Virus record (IMG/VR): IMGVR_UViG_3300031963_000217
Span: 1 to 51,118 of that record
Length of the DNA: 51,118 nucleotides
Strand: one strand, 5' to 3'
Source: a virus
Shown: piece after piece, positions 31,758 to 39,434 of the stretch
Position numbering within the stretch: the stretch's first letter is position 1
Layout of the letters: every line of letters begins with the position of its first letter
Notes under the pieces: model-generated
Seen by the model: the letters and a program-made list of their open reading frames with translations, nothing else
The model's database searches: none
Told to the model about the DNA's origin: nothing
Position numbers and translations under genes: made by a program

Positions 31758-33620
31758 TTAATCTCCTCCTAATGCTAGAATGAATGGCGTCATTGTTGAG
31801 AATAAACTTTTTGAATAAAAAGTTCCAGAAATAGTTCCTGTTGTTTGATTAATTGTCACGCCTTCACCAATTCTAAAATTACCAGATTGGTCTGTGCTGG
31901 TATAGACGACCAATCCACCGTTTTTCATATCAACCTCATTATCTTGAATTGGCACTCCACCAGCAAAAGGAAGAGCAGTTGTAATGTCTGTTCCAGATCC
32001 GATGTATTCAAAAGAATGACCAGAAGCTAAGATTCTACTTTGTTTAAAAAATGGAATCGAAACACCAGCACCGACAACATATGGCACATTTTCATTTGTT
32101 GTAATCGTGCAAACTCCTGCAGAAACTGGAGTAGATCTTTGAATCGTATAATATGAAGGTGTTAATTCTATAGTAGCAGTTGCTGTATTTATTCCAACAT
32201 CCGGAGTGCTAATTGTAATTGTTGGAATTGAAGTGTATCCTCTACCACTTGAAATAATTTCAAAATCAGTTACACTTCCACCACTAATTTCTGCAACTGC
32301 TTGAGCTGCAACTCCCCAAGTTGAAACTGTGCTTGGATCTCCAATTGTAACTGTTGGGGTTGTAAGATATCCAGTTCCGCCAGATCCGACAATAATTTTT
32401 CCAACAGTATAATATAAGGTATCAAAATAAATTACTTGCCCGTCAAATGGGCGAATGATATTTATTTTTGCGGTGCCACCAGAATTATAAGTATGAGGTA
32501 AAGTAGAAGTTCCAACATTTACACTAAAGGTATATGTTGTCGGAGTACTCAATACAGTAAAAACATATCCATTGTTTCCACTTGGATACGTTACGATTCC
32601 CGGTCCAGAAGGGCAAGTGAATTGAAGACCAGATATTGAAACACCCACACCAACTTCAAATCCGTGCTCATTGTTGGTGGTAATCGTTACAATACCAGTT
32701 GTATTACTATAAGTTGCATTTGTTACATTAAATGTTGGATTATTAAATGCTACTCTGAATGTGTCGGCATTAACATCGCTAGAAGTTGAAAGTATTCCAG
32801 TATATTTTCTTTGCCCAACACCATCAGAAACTAATCCAAAATTACCAAACGAAGCATTGGAGTTTGTAAGATCGCAGGCGCCGCCAGAAGCACAATAAAC
32901 AGCAATGTTTGGGCAAATTGTAAACAAAGATACTAGCTGAGCATAACCTTCATTTGTAATTGAAACACCAACTCCAGCACTATTATATTGTGTAAATGAG
33001 TCAGTAACCATGCTCTTGAGTGGTCCAAGAGCATGATTGCCATCAATCTTCATTCCAATACTATCTGGAATAAAATTAGTGCAGTTACGAATATAAGGAG
33101 ATTGACTAAAATATCTTAGTGTGTCTGGATCAAATGCTACAATTGCACCACCACCCGTCGATGCCCCAGTAAATGAAACTTCTGTGATGTAATTTCCAGG
33201 AGCAACGTGAAATAAATCTCCAGGATTTTGTGGAGTGATTGAGACCTCTCTTAAACTATCACCAACAATACTAACTTGTGGGGGAAGTTTAATGGGGTTA
33301 TTTTCTAGATAATATCCAGCAGCAACTTTAATAACTGATCCTGTTGTTGAGATTGCAACTGCTCCTGCGATTGTTCGCTTTGCGTCTCCAAGTTTGAGTC
33401 CTGTGTTTGTATCGCTTCCGTCTTTTGTGACATAGATAACATTTGTAACTGTTGCTCCGGCACCAACTCTGATAACCTCTGATCCGATACCTACTCTATT
33501 TCTTACAGCATAGAGTTCTGCATCATTAATGTTATAGGCTAATTCGCCGTATTGTAGGGCTCCTTGTGCTGGTATTTTTCCAGGCACAGCAGAGCGTTTA
33601 ATCCGAATCGGAGTTCCCAT
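31758..33620 (-). CDS. Virion structural protein, beta-helix-like, 620 aa
   Basis: A 620-aa protein. The N-terminus MGTPIRIKRSAVPGKIPAQG followed by LQYGELAYNINDAELYAV is a hallmark of cyanophage fibre/baseplate proteins. Then comes a pectate-lyase-like stretch (YVTKDGSDTNTGLKLGDAKR, TIAGAVAISTTGSVIKVAAG, PPQVSIVGDSLREVSI) typical of a right-handed beta-helix, extending to about residue 290. The C-terminal half includes a repeated GSGGTGYLTTPTVTIGDPS and SSGRGYTSIPTITISTPD unit. Probably a baseplate-proximal fibre or tailspike. No catalytic residues are assigned. Confidence 0.82.
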   Translation of the reverse strand: MGTPIRIKRSAVPGKIPAQGALQYGELAYNINDAELYAVRNRVGIGSEVIRVGAGATVTNVIYVTKDGSDTNTGLKLGDAKRTIAGAVAISTTGSVIKVAAGYYLENNPIKLPPQVSIVGDSLREVSITPQNPGDLFHVAPGNYITEVSFTGASTGGGAIVAFDPDTLRYFSQSPYIRNCTNFIPDSIGMKIDGNHALGPLKSMVTDSFTQYNSAGVGVSITNEGYAQLVSLFTICPNIAVYCASGGACDLTNSNASFGNFGLVSDGVGQRKYTGILSTSSDVNADTFRVAFNNPTFNVTNATYSNTTGIVTITTNNEHGFEVGVGVSISGLQFTCPSGPGIVTYPSGNNGYVFTVLSTPTTYTFSVNVGTSTLPHTYNSGGTAKINIIRPFDGQVIYFDTLYYTVGKIIVGSGGTGYLTTPTVTIGDPSTVSTWGVAAQAVAEISGGSVTDFEIISSGRGYTSIPTITISTPDVGINTATATIELTPSYYTIQRSTPVSAGVCTITTNENVPYVVGAGVSIPFFKQSRILASGHSFEYIGSGTDITTALPFAGGVPIQDNEVDMKNGGLVVYTSTDQSGNFRIGEGVTINQTTGTISGTFYSKSLFSTMTPFILALGGD

Positions 33621-33669
33621 TTATGATATGCGGTATCTACCAGAAGAAACAGTATTTACTGCTTTCATT

Positions 33670-33677
33670 TATTTATT
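33670..33677 (-). promoter_or_regulatory. T4-type late promoter box
   Basis: AATAAATA on the minus strand (followed by a second overlapping AAATA), 50 bases before the start of the 620-aa gene and just after the HNH gene's stop. Confidence 0.55.
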
Positions 33678-34048
33678 CAACTTGCGTTATTCCTTCTCGG
33701 GCGATAAGCAAACAAGTTCGTCGGAGGATCTGGTTTCATCCATTCTTCAATCTTATCAAATCTTTCTTCACTATAAAAGTCTTGCTGAACGTACCACAAT
33801 TTCCAGTGCTCGTGCCCTTTTGACTGGTTACAATCGTGGCAGCAACAGACTACATTTTTTGTAACGTCTAATCCACCTTTTGATTGAGGAAGAATGTGAT
33901 CAATCGTGAGTTTCTCATCTGATCCACAATAAGCACATTGATGACTCCATTCTTCTTTTATCTTTTGCCTCCACATTCGTTTCGCTTCTCCTGAACTTGT
34001 TGTTTGTAGATGAAACAAGTACTCTGAAGGCGAACGGAGGAGATCCAT
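33677..34048 (-). CDS. HNH endonuclease
   Basis: A 123-aa HNH nuclease with zinc-binding cysteines CAYCGS and CCCHDCNQSKG around the catalytic LTIDHILPQSKGG (His of the HNH core). Small HNH endonucleases of this type are common in T4-like cyanophages and are often freestanding homing genes. It lies between a small unknown gene and the structural operon, with a late-type box overlapping the stop before it. Confidence 0.9.
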   Translation of the reverse strand: MDLLRSPSEYLFHLQTTSSGEAKRMWRQKIKEEWSHQCAYCGSDEKLTIDHILPQSKGGLDVTKNVVCCCHDCNQSKGHEHWKLWYVQQDFYSEERFDKIEEWMKPDPPTNLFAYRPRRNNAS

Positions 34049-34067
34049 AAGCGATTGCGATTTGAAT

Positions 34068-34075
34068 TATTTATT
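34068..34075 (-). promoter_or_regulatory. Late promoter box overlapping stop codon
   Basis: AATAAATA on the minus strand, 20 bases before the HNH gene ATG (34048), overlapping the TAA of 34074-34370. Confidence 0.55.
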
Positions 34076-34370
34076 AAACAACCACTGGTTTTCCTTGACC
34101 TTCTGGAAGTTTTATCTGAAGTAGTTCTTTCACTTCCCAAGAACCACCAACTCCACCATCCATATTCACAACAATCTCATTAGTCGTAAGTGCTTTAGGA
34201 ATCTCAACATTCACGACAGGTCCCATTAGAAACTTATTGCGAGTATAAGTTCTGTTCTGTGAATCAAAGGCAACCATATTCAGAGCGTCCATTTCATCAC
34301 CACAGTCCAGAATCTTTCTTCCAGTTCTTTTATCAATCACTGAAAAATATTCATCACGATACTTGTTCAT
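34074..34370 (-). CDS. Conserved hypothetical cyanophage protein, 98 aa
   Basis: A 98-aa soluble protein (MNKYRDEYFSVIDKRTGRKI, then NMDGGVGGSWEVKELLQIKL). No catalytic motif or membrane segment is seen. Its start lies inside the upstream 41-aa gene, overlapping by 17 bases in another frame. Function unknown; conserved hypothetical proteins of this kind occur near psbD in cyanophages. Confidence 0.7.
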   Translation of the reverse strand: MNKYRDEYFSVIDKRTGRKILDCGDEMDALNMVAFDSQNRTYTRNKFLMGPVVNVEIPKALTTNEIVVNMDGGVGGSWEVKELLQIKLPEGQGKPVVV

Positions 34371-34479
34371 CTTCTATTTCCTTTTCTTCATTATAAGATG
34401 GTTCTGGTTTTCTGTAAAGACCTGGCCAAGTGTCACGAATAATCTCTGCGAGTTTATAAGGAGTTTCAGAAGTTATCAT
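34354..34479 (-). CDS. Small hypothetical protein, 41 aa
   Basis: ATG at 34479 opens a 41-aa frame (MITSETPYKLAEIIRDTWPG, then LYRKPEPSYNEEKEIEDEQV). It overlaps the start of the next gene by 17 bases out of frame, a usual sign of coupled translation. It lies just after the psbD terminator. No family is recognised. Confidence 0.5.
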   Translation of the reverse strand: MITSETPYKLAEIIRDTWPGLYRKPEPSYNEEKEIEDEQVS

Positions 34480-34499
34480 AGTTGTCTTAAGTTAAGAAA

Positions 34500-34519
34500 A
34501 AAGACCCCGAAGGGTCTTT
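34500..34519 (-). terminator. psbD terminator with UUCG tetraloop
   Basis: AAAGACCC pairs with GGGTCTTT around a TTCG loop on the minus strand, followed by a T-rich tail. It sits 27 bases past the psbD stop. Confidence 0.85.
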
Positions 34520-34546
34520 GCGTTTTCGCAGGGTATTATATTTTTA

Positions 34547-35608
34547 TCACAAGGCATTTCCTCGGGGCAATACCTCATCTGGAAATACGAACCGTTCTCC
34601 TGGTTGGTCTATTGGGGCTAACCAAGCACGAAGTCCCTCATTTAAAAGCACATTTTTTGTGTAAAATGTCTCGAATTCGGGATCTTCTGCTGCTCTAATT
34701 TCCTGACTAACAAAGTCGTATGCACGAAGGTTGAGAGCAAGACCGATGATGCCAATAGAGGAAGTCCAGAGGCCCATAACGGGAACAAAAAGCATAAAGA
34801 AATGCAACCAACGTTTATTGCTAAAAGCAATACCAAAGATCTGAGACCAGAATCTGTTAGCCGTAACCATAGAATACGTCTCTTCCTCTTGAGTCGGTTC
34901 AAATGCTTTGAAAGTGTTTGCCTGTTCACTGTCTTCAAATAATGTGTTTTCGACTGTTGCTCCATGAATTGCACAGAGCAGTGCTCCTCCCAGTATACCA
35001 GCAACTCCCATCATGTGGAAGGGGTTGAGGGTCCAGTTGTGGAAACCCTGAAGAAACAGAAGGAACCTGAAAATTGCAGCAACTCCAAAAGAAGGTGCAA
35101 AGAACCAACTGGATTGTCCCAGTGGATACATTAGAAACACAGAAACAAATACTGCAATAGGACCAGAGAATGCGATTGCATTATAAGGTCTGATACCCAC
35201 CAGACGAGCAATCTCAAACTGGCGAAGCATAAAACCAATCAGACTAAAGGCCCCGTGGAGCGCCACAAAAGTCCAGAGTCCCCCAAGTTGGAACCACCTG
35301 ACGATATCCCCTTGAGCCTCAGGACCCCAGAGAAGAAGAAGAGAATGACCCATAGCGTCTGCTGGAGTACTAACTGCCGCAGTAAGAAAGTTTGCACCCT
35401 CAAGATATGAACTTGCCAACCCGTGAGTATACCAACTCGTAACGAAAGTTGTCCCAGTAAGCCAACCGCCAAGAGCAAGGTAAGCAGTGGGAAAAAGAAG
35501 AAGTCCAGACCAGCCAACAAAAACGAAACGATCTCTCTTAAGCCAATCATCCAGGACATCGAACCACCCCCTTTGTGAAATAGGTCGTGAAAGTGTAGAA
35601 GAAGTCAT
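34547..35608 (-). CDS. psbD: Photosystem II D2 protein
   Basis: A complete 353-aa D2 reaction-centre protein, the usual length in cyanobacteria. It starts [20 protein letters not shown] and ends LPRGNAL. Hallmarks include [20 protein letters not shown], the His-containing helices [20 protein letters not shown] and [13 protein letters not shown], and [21 protein letters not shown]2 pairs with D1 and binds chlorophyll, pheophytin and plastoquinone in the thylakoid membrane. Cyanophages carry it to sustain photosynthesis during infection. GGAGG precedes the ATG. Both a TTGACT/TAACAT promoter and a CATAAATA late box lie upstream. Confidence 0.98.
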   Translation of the reverse strand: MTSSTLSRPISQRGWFDVLDDWLKRDRFVFVGWSGLLLFPTAYLALGGWLTGTTFVTSWYTHGLASSYLEGANFLTAAVSTPADAMGHSLLLLWGPEAQGDIVRWFQLGGLWTFVALHGAFSLIGFMLRQFEIARLVGIRPYNAIAFSGPIAVFVSVFLMYPLGQSSWFFAPSFGVAAIFRFLLFLQGFHNWTLNPFHMMGVAGILGGALLCAIHGATVENTLFEDSEQANTFKAFEPTQEEETYSMVTANRFWSQIFGIAFSNKRWLHFFMLFVPVMGLWTSSIGIIGLALNLRAYDFVSQEIRAAEDPEFETFYTKNVLLNEGLRAWLAPIDQPGERFVFPDEVLPRGNAL

Positions 35609-35630
35609 AGCCTCCTTTTGTTATTTCTCA

Positions 35631-35638
35631 TATTTATG
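35631..35638 (-). promoter_or_regulatory. psbD promoter region: late box with sigma70-like elements
   Basis: CATAAATA on the minus strand 23 bases before psbD. A TTGACT (about 35665) with a 17-base spacer to TAACAT partly overlaps it, so both an early and a late signal may drive psbD. Confidence 0.5.
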
Positions 35639-35660
35639 TTAACATTCCTTAATAAAAAAG

Positions 35661-36032
35661 TCAATGAGTATTAGTGCTTAAATACTCAATCATTGCTTGG
35701 AGAGTGCTTACATTATCTCCAACAAGACCAAGAGCAGTGTTGCAATTATTACAAAGAACACCACGAACCTTATTTGTAGAGTGGCAGTGGTCTATACATT
35801 TCTTTGTCAGTTCTACATTACATATCTGACAGTTCTCATTCTTCATCAAGTCATTATATTGGTCCTCCGTGAGTTTAAACTTGCGTCTGGCATATTCGTG
35901 AGTTTTATAATACTGTCTGCGAACTTCTCTTTCGCAGTCCTTACATTTTGATTGAACACCAGAAGGTCTACTGCTTCTTTTAGAGAACCCATCAAGTTCT
36001 TTTATTTGTCCGCATCTGCTACAAGTTTTCAT
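35661..36032 (-). CDS. HNH / endonuclease VII-like homing endonuclease next to psbA intron
   Basis: A 123-aa nuclease with an N-terminal zinc knuckle (CSRCGQIKELDGF ... CKDCEREVRRQY) and a C-terminal endonuclease VII-type domain: KFKLTEDQYNDLMKNENCQI, CIDHCHSTNKVRGVLCNNCN, with the D-H-C-H core. It lies just downstream of split psbA. In cyanophage S-PM2 a freestanding endonuclease (F-CphI) encoded next to psbA targets the intron insertion site; this gene occupies the same place and may have the same role, though I cannot say whether the proteins are homologous. It has its own exact late box. Confidence 0.85.
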   Translation of the reverse strand: MKTCSRCGQIKELDGFSKRSSRPSGVQSKCKDCEREVRRQYYKTHEYARRKFKLTEDQYNDLMKNENCQICNVELTKKCIDHCHSTNKVRGVLCNNCNTALGLVGDNVSTLQAMIEYLSTNTH

Positions 36033-36058
36033 TATGGTATGGAAGTTTGGTATGGAAA

Positions 36059-36066
36059 TATTTATA
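36059..36066 (-). promoter_or_regulatory. T4-type late promoter box (exact consensus)
   Basis: TATAAATA on the minus strand, preceded by TATAATG, 27 bases before the endonuclease gene and just past the psbA terminator. Confidence 0.65.
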
Positions 36067-36080
36067 CATTATAGCATAAA

Positions 36081-36102
36081 AAAAGAGACCCGTGAGGGTC
36101 TC
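36081..36102 (-). terminator. psbA terminator
   Basis: GAGACCC pairs with GGGTCTC around a 4-nt loop on the minus strand, followed by a run of T. It begins 9 bases after the psbA stop codon. Confidence 0.88.
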
Positions 36103-36110
36103 TAATTTTA

Positions 36111-37444
36111 TTAACCGATTGTGGGAGCAGTAAGAGCAACTGGAGTTGCTTCTGCTGCAGCAAGGTCAAGAGGGAAGTTGTGGGCGTTTCTTTCATGCCG
36201 TTATTGTTATCGTAAAGACTCTTTATTCTTTACTTCTCTATGTCGCCATAGAGTCCAGACTATCTCTTCATCCGTTCTGGATGCTGGGCATTCGTGGGTA
36301 GATTATTGTTGGAACTCACTACCTAGTCGTTAGACCTGCCGAAGAACCTATGTCCTCTTCGGATTGGTACGGGATTGTCTACTTGAGAGTTTCCCCGTTT
36401 AACCCAGTTTCGTCAAGAAACATTCCTGTTTCAGGGTGACTACATTTAAGAAATCACTTCCATGCCGAGTCCAGCACGGTTGAGAACATCAGCCCAAGTG
36501 TTGATAACTTTACCCTGACTATCAACGATAGATTGGTTAAAGTTAAAACCATTCAGGTTAAATGCCATCGTGGAAACACCAAGAGCGGTGAACCAGATGC
36601 CTACAACAGGCCAAGCAGCAAGGAAGAAGTGCAGCGAACGGGAGTTATTAAAGGAAGCATATTGGAAAATAAGGCGTCCGAAATAACCGTGAGCAGCAAC
36701 GATGTTATAAGTCTCTTCTTCTTGACCAAACTTGTAACCATAGTTCTGCGACTCAGACTCAGTGGTTTCACGAACCAGCGAGGAAGTCACAAGAGAACCG
36801 TGCATTGCACTAAACAGAGAACCACCGAAGACACCAGCAACTCCAAGCATGTGGAAGGGGTGCATCAGAATGTTGTGCTCTGCCTGGAACACAAGCATGT
36901 AGTTGAAAGTACCAGAGATACCCAGAGGCATCGCATCAGAGAAAGAACCTTGACCGAAAGGATAGACCAGGAATACAGCAGATGCAGCAGCAACAGGTGC
37001 GCTATAAGCAACACAGATCCAAGGACGCATACCCAGGCGGTAGGAAAGTTCCCATTCACGACCCATATAGGCGTAGATACCAATCAGGAAGTGGAACACA
37101 ACCAGTTGGAAAGGACCACCGTTGTAGAGCCACTCATCTAGAGAAGCAGCTTCCCAGATAGGATAGAAGTGCAGTCCAATAGCATTGGACGAAGGAATCA
37201 CAGCACCAGAGATGATGTTGTTTCCGTACATAAGAGAACCAGCAACGGGTTCACGAATACCATCGATGTCCACAGGAGGGGCAGCGATAAAGGCAACGAT
37301 GAAGCAGATGGTAGCAGCAAGCAGACAAGGAATCATCAGAACGCCGAACCAACCCACATAGAGGCGGTTATCGGTGCTGGTGACCCACTGGCAAAACTGT
37401 TCCCAAGTATTTGATTGTCGTTGTTGAGCGATTGAAGCAGTCAT
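36111..37444 (-). CDS. psbA: Photosystem II D1 protein, split by a group I intron
   Basis: Two exons, 37444-36453 and 36198-36111, join to encode a 359-aa D1. Exon 1 runs from [20 protein letters not shown] to NRAGLGMEV plus AT of the next codon; read alone it would stop after IS. Exon 2 restores [14 protein letters not shown] and ends TAPTIG. D1 binds the manganese cluster, P680, pheophytin and QB; the acceptor motifs [20 protein letters not shown] and [15 protein letters not shown] are intact. Cyanophage D1 replaces the fast-turning host D1. The leader is about 160 nt with hairpins; the promoter is at 37615-37643. Confidence 0.97.
36199..36452 (-). other. Group I intron in psbA, 254 nt, no internal gene
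   Basis: The split lies after AT of the ATG codon in GMEV-M-HERN. Supports: the 5' exon end GTGAT pairs with an internal guide GTCAC (36440-36436), giving the obligatory U-G pair; GCAT at the 3' exon pairs with ATGT (36445-36442) as P10; P7 strands GACTA (36328-36324) and TAGTC within AGATAGTC (36265-36258); P4-like ACGGG/CCCGT (36398-36394 with 36373-36369); intron ends in G. S-PM2 psbA carries a group I intron near its 3' end too. Confidence 0.93.
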
Positions 37445-37496
37445 TTGTTTTTAAAAGGATAGTAAGACCATCAGGGAAATGGTGGAGATACTATGC

Positions 37497-37564
37497 TCCC
37501 CGCACCCTTAGCGGGGATATGAGAGACGTAATTTATACACCCATAGGTCTCGGTTAACGGGTGT
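37497..37564 (-). promoter_or_regulatory. Structured psbA 5' leader
   Basis: Two hairpins in the leader of psbA: TCCCCGC/GCGGGGA with a 7-nt loop (37497-37517) and ACACCC/GGGTGT with a 16-nt loop (37537-37564). No T run follows, so they are not terminators. A smaller ACCAT/ATGGT hairpin lies near 37467-37483. They may stabilise the message or regulate translation; no clear Shine-Dalgarno is seen. Confidence 0.6.
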
Positions 37565-37609
37565 TTGACAGTGTTACAATCTGTTAGGGATTCATAACAT
37601 TTGTTTACC

Positions 37610-37643
37610 TATTTATCATACTACGATCTGGTTCTGGTGTCAA
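37610..37643 (-). promoter_or_regulatory. psbA promoter: overlapping early and late elements
   Basis: TTGACA (37643-37638), 17-base spacer, TATGAT (37620-37615) on the minus strand. The late-type box GATAAATA (37617-37610) overlaps the -10 element. The -35 box overlaps the stop codon of the 54-aa gene. Confidence 0.75.
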
Positions 37644-37804
37644 GCCCTGTATTCTTCGATTTTTTCCAATACCTTGTTCAGATAATGATGCGCCAACCAC
37701 TTTGGATCATACCCAGACTTATTCATCCACTCTTTTTCCAAGTCTGCCTTTAATTTAATAATCTCACACTTAACAATATCTTTGGTCAGGTGTCCGCGTG
37801 GCAT
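37640..37804 (-). CDS. Small conserved cyanophage protein upstream of psbA, 54 aa
   Basis: A 54-aa protein, MPRGHLTKDIVKCEIIKLKA followed by DLEKEW and, at the end, LAHHYLNKVLEKIEEYRA. The pattern MP(R/K)GHLT with a terminal YLN-VL--(L/I)-EY is recurrent in T4-like cyanophages, usually just upstream of psbA, with no known function. It starts directly after the peroxiredoxin terminator and lacks a good Shine-Dalgarno. Its TGA lies in the psbA promoter. Confidence 0.75.
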   Translation of the reverse strand: MPRGHLTKDIVKCEIIKLKADLEKEWMNKSGYDPKWLAHHYLNKVLEKIEEYRA

Positions 37805-37814
37805 AATACTAAAA

Positions 37815-37843
37815 AACTCTGCTGCTTATTTAGCAACAGAGTT
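37815..37843 (-). terminator. Rho-independent terminator after peroxiredoxin
   Basis: AACTCTG-TGC pairs with GCA-CAGAGTT with a single bulge and a 7-nt loop on the minus strand, followed by six T. Confidence 0.8.
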
Positions 37844-37863
37844 AAGTATTATGAAGTCTTATA

Positions 37864-38391
37864 TCAAACAGTAGTACCGACTTTCACATTTGCGGACACA
37901 TACTCTAGAACATTTTCTGGAGTAGTCTGCTCATAAGGGTCGGAGTCGGCATTGTCCCGTTGCCCCACTTCCACGAATAGTTTCTCGATGACTCCGTTAT
38001 CCACGACTGCAGCATAACGCCAAGAGCGGTCACCGAAACCAAGGTTAGACTTGCTGACAAGCATTCCCATAGAACGTGTGAAGTAAGCATTGCCGTCTGG
38101 AATGAGTTTGACATTAGCAATATTCTGGTCCTTAGCCCAGGCATTCATAACAAACCCATCATTAACAGAGATGCAATAAATGTCATCAATGCCAAGTCCA
38201 ATAAAATCTTCGTACTTCTCTTCAAATCCAGGCAGTTGATAAGCAGAGCAAGTAGGAGTGAATGCACCAGGCAGACTGAAAATAACCACACGCTTACCAT
38301 CGAAAAGATCTGCGGAGGTACGAGTTACAAATTCACTAGACTCACGAAAAGTGAATTGAACTTGAGGAACTTGATAACCATCACTACGCAT
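37864..38391 (-). CDS. Peroxiredoxin (Prx5-type)
   Basis: A 175-aa thiol peroxidase. The start ATG at 38391 is chosen because TGGAGG lies five bases upstream. The peroxidatic Cys48 is in SLPGAFTPTCSAYQLPGFEE, the P-x-x-x-T-x-x-C signature of the Prx5 group, with Arg in GFGDRSWRYAAVV. It reduces hydrogen peroxide or alkyl peroxides using glutaredoxin or thioredoxin. A phage copy could protect photosystems kept active during infection; this is inferred from the operon with hli and petF. A second Cys (73) is present. Confidence 0.92.
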   Translation of the reverse strand: MRSDGYQVPQVQFTFRESSEFVTRTSADLFDGKRVVIFSLPGAFTPTCSAYQLPGFEEKYEDFIGLGIDDIYCISVNDGFVMNAWAKDQNIANVKLIPDGNAYFTRSMGMLVSKSNLGFGDRSWRYAAVVDNGVIEKLFVEVGQRDNADSDPYEQTTPENVLEYVSANVKVGTTV

Positions 38392-38402
38392 TTTTACCTC
38401 CA

Positions 38403-38506
38403 TCACCAAATACCAGGGATAATCTGACCAGTAGCAGCATAGCTACCCATCGCAGCAATAATACCGATCATTGCTGCCCAACCGTTAATACGTTCTGCTC
38501 TTTCGT

Positions 38507-38510
<4 letters not shown>
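38403..38510 (-). CDS. hli: High-light-inducible protein, very short form (35 aa)
   Basis: A 35-aa single-helix chlorophyll-binding-type protein: ERAERINGWAAMIGIIAAMG then ATGQIIPGIW. The E-x-x-N-G-x-x-A-M-x-G motif and the C-terminal TGQIIPGI(W/F) are typical of phage and picocyanobacterial Hli. The Arg after Asn-Gly is Trp here. Hli proteins bind chlorophyll and protect photosystem assembly under stress. ATG (38510) overlaps the TGA of the gene before; GGAG precedes it. The host forms are longer; cyanophage Hli are often this short. Confidence 0.92.
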
Positions 38511-39072
<562 letters not shown>

Positions 39073-39159
39073 TTAGTAAGTATCTGATAGTTGATTGACT
39101 GAGTGTGCCAGTAAAACAAAAAAGGCAACACTAGTCATTGTAAAGATAATTGAAGTCAT
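39073..39159 (-). CDS. Possible 28-residue membrane peptide
   Basis: ATG at 39159 opens MTSIIFTMTSVAFFVLLAHS followed by VNQLSDTY and TAA. It is a single hydrophobic helix between hli and petF. It could be a small thylakoid-type peptide, but the same bases hold a TTGACA/TACAAT promoter for petF, so the open frame may be chance. Confidence 0.35.
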   Translation of the reverse strand: MTSIIFTMTSVAFFVLLAHSVNQLSDTY

Positions 39160-39165
39160 TGTCAA
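39137..39165 (-). promoter_or_regulatory. Sigma70-type promoter for petF
   Basis: TTGACA (39165-39160), 17-base spacer, TACAAT (39142-39137) on the minus strand, about 60 bases upstream of the ferredoxin ATG. Confidence 0.6.
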
Positions 39166-39168
39166 GTA

Positions 39169-39378
39169 TCAGAAGAGTCCGAAGAAGAGTTTTCCTGTTG
39201 CTGCATAAGAGATAAAACCAGCCACGATCCCAAGCATAGCCCAGCGACCATTAGTGGATTCAGCGCGTTCAGCATAACTTTTCATCCCATACTTTTTTGC
39301 GTCTTCGTCGGAAATATAAACAGGAGGCTCAATTGCCCACATATTCTGTTGTCCACGATCATTAGTCGTAACAGTCAT
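39169..39378 (-). CDS. hli: High-light-inducible protein (Hli), 69 aa
   Basis: A 69-aa Hli with the chlorophyll-binding helix at the C-terminus: ERAESTNGRWAMLGIVAGFI then SYAATGKLFFGLF (E-x-x-N-G-R-x-A-M-x-G, canonical). The N-terminal half is a soluble extension (IEPPVYISDEDAKKYGMK). An upstream ATG (39399) would be at the predicted transcript start, so the ATG at 39378 is preferred. It is the first gene of a redox/photosynthesis operon behind a perfect consensus promoter. Confidence 0.93.
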   Translation of the reverse strand: MTVTTNDRGQQNMWAIEPPVYISDEDAKKYGMKSYAERAESTNGRWAMLGIVAGFISYAATGKLFFGLF

Positions 39379-39405
39379 TGTAGTTTTGTTAAGAAACATT
39401 ACATA

Positions 39406-39434
39406 ATTATATAGGAAATCTTAAGACCTGTCAA
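39406..39434 (-). promoter_or_regulatory. Perfect sigma70-type promoter of the hli-petF operon
   Basis: TTGACA (39434-39429), 17-base spacer, TATAAT (39411-39406) on the minus strand. The predicted start is near 39399. Six genes follow down to the terminator at 37815-37843. Confidence 0.88.

Noticed and set aside
3006-33620. Diversity-generating retroelement (variable repeat in adhesins)
   Set aside because: Repeated adhesin modules suggested it, but no reverse transcriptase gene and no adenine-directed template repeat are in the window.
36533-37141. Plus-strand 202-codon frame opposite psbA
   Set aside because: Antisense shadow of D1 codons; no ribosome site and it crosses conserved coding sequence.
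36446-37444. Truncated 332-residue D1 as a complete protein
   Set aside because: The missing C-terminus is encoded 254 nt further on and joined across a group I intron; truncation is an annotation artefact.
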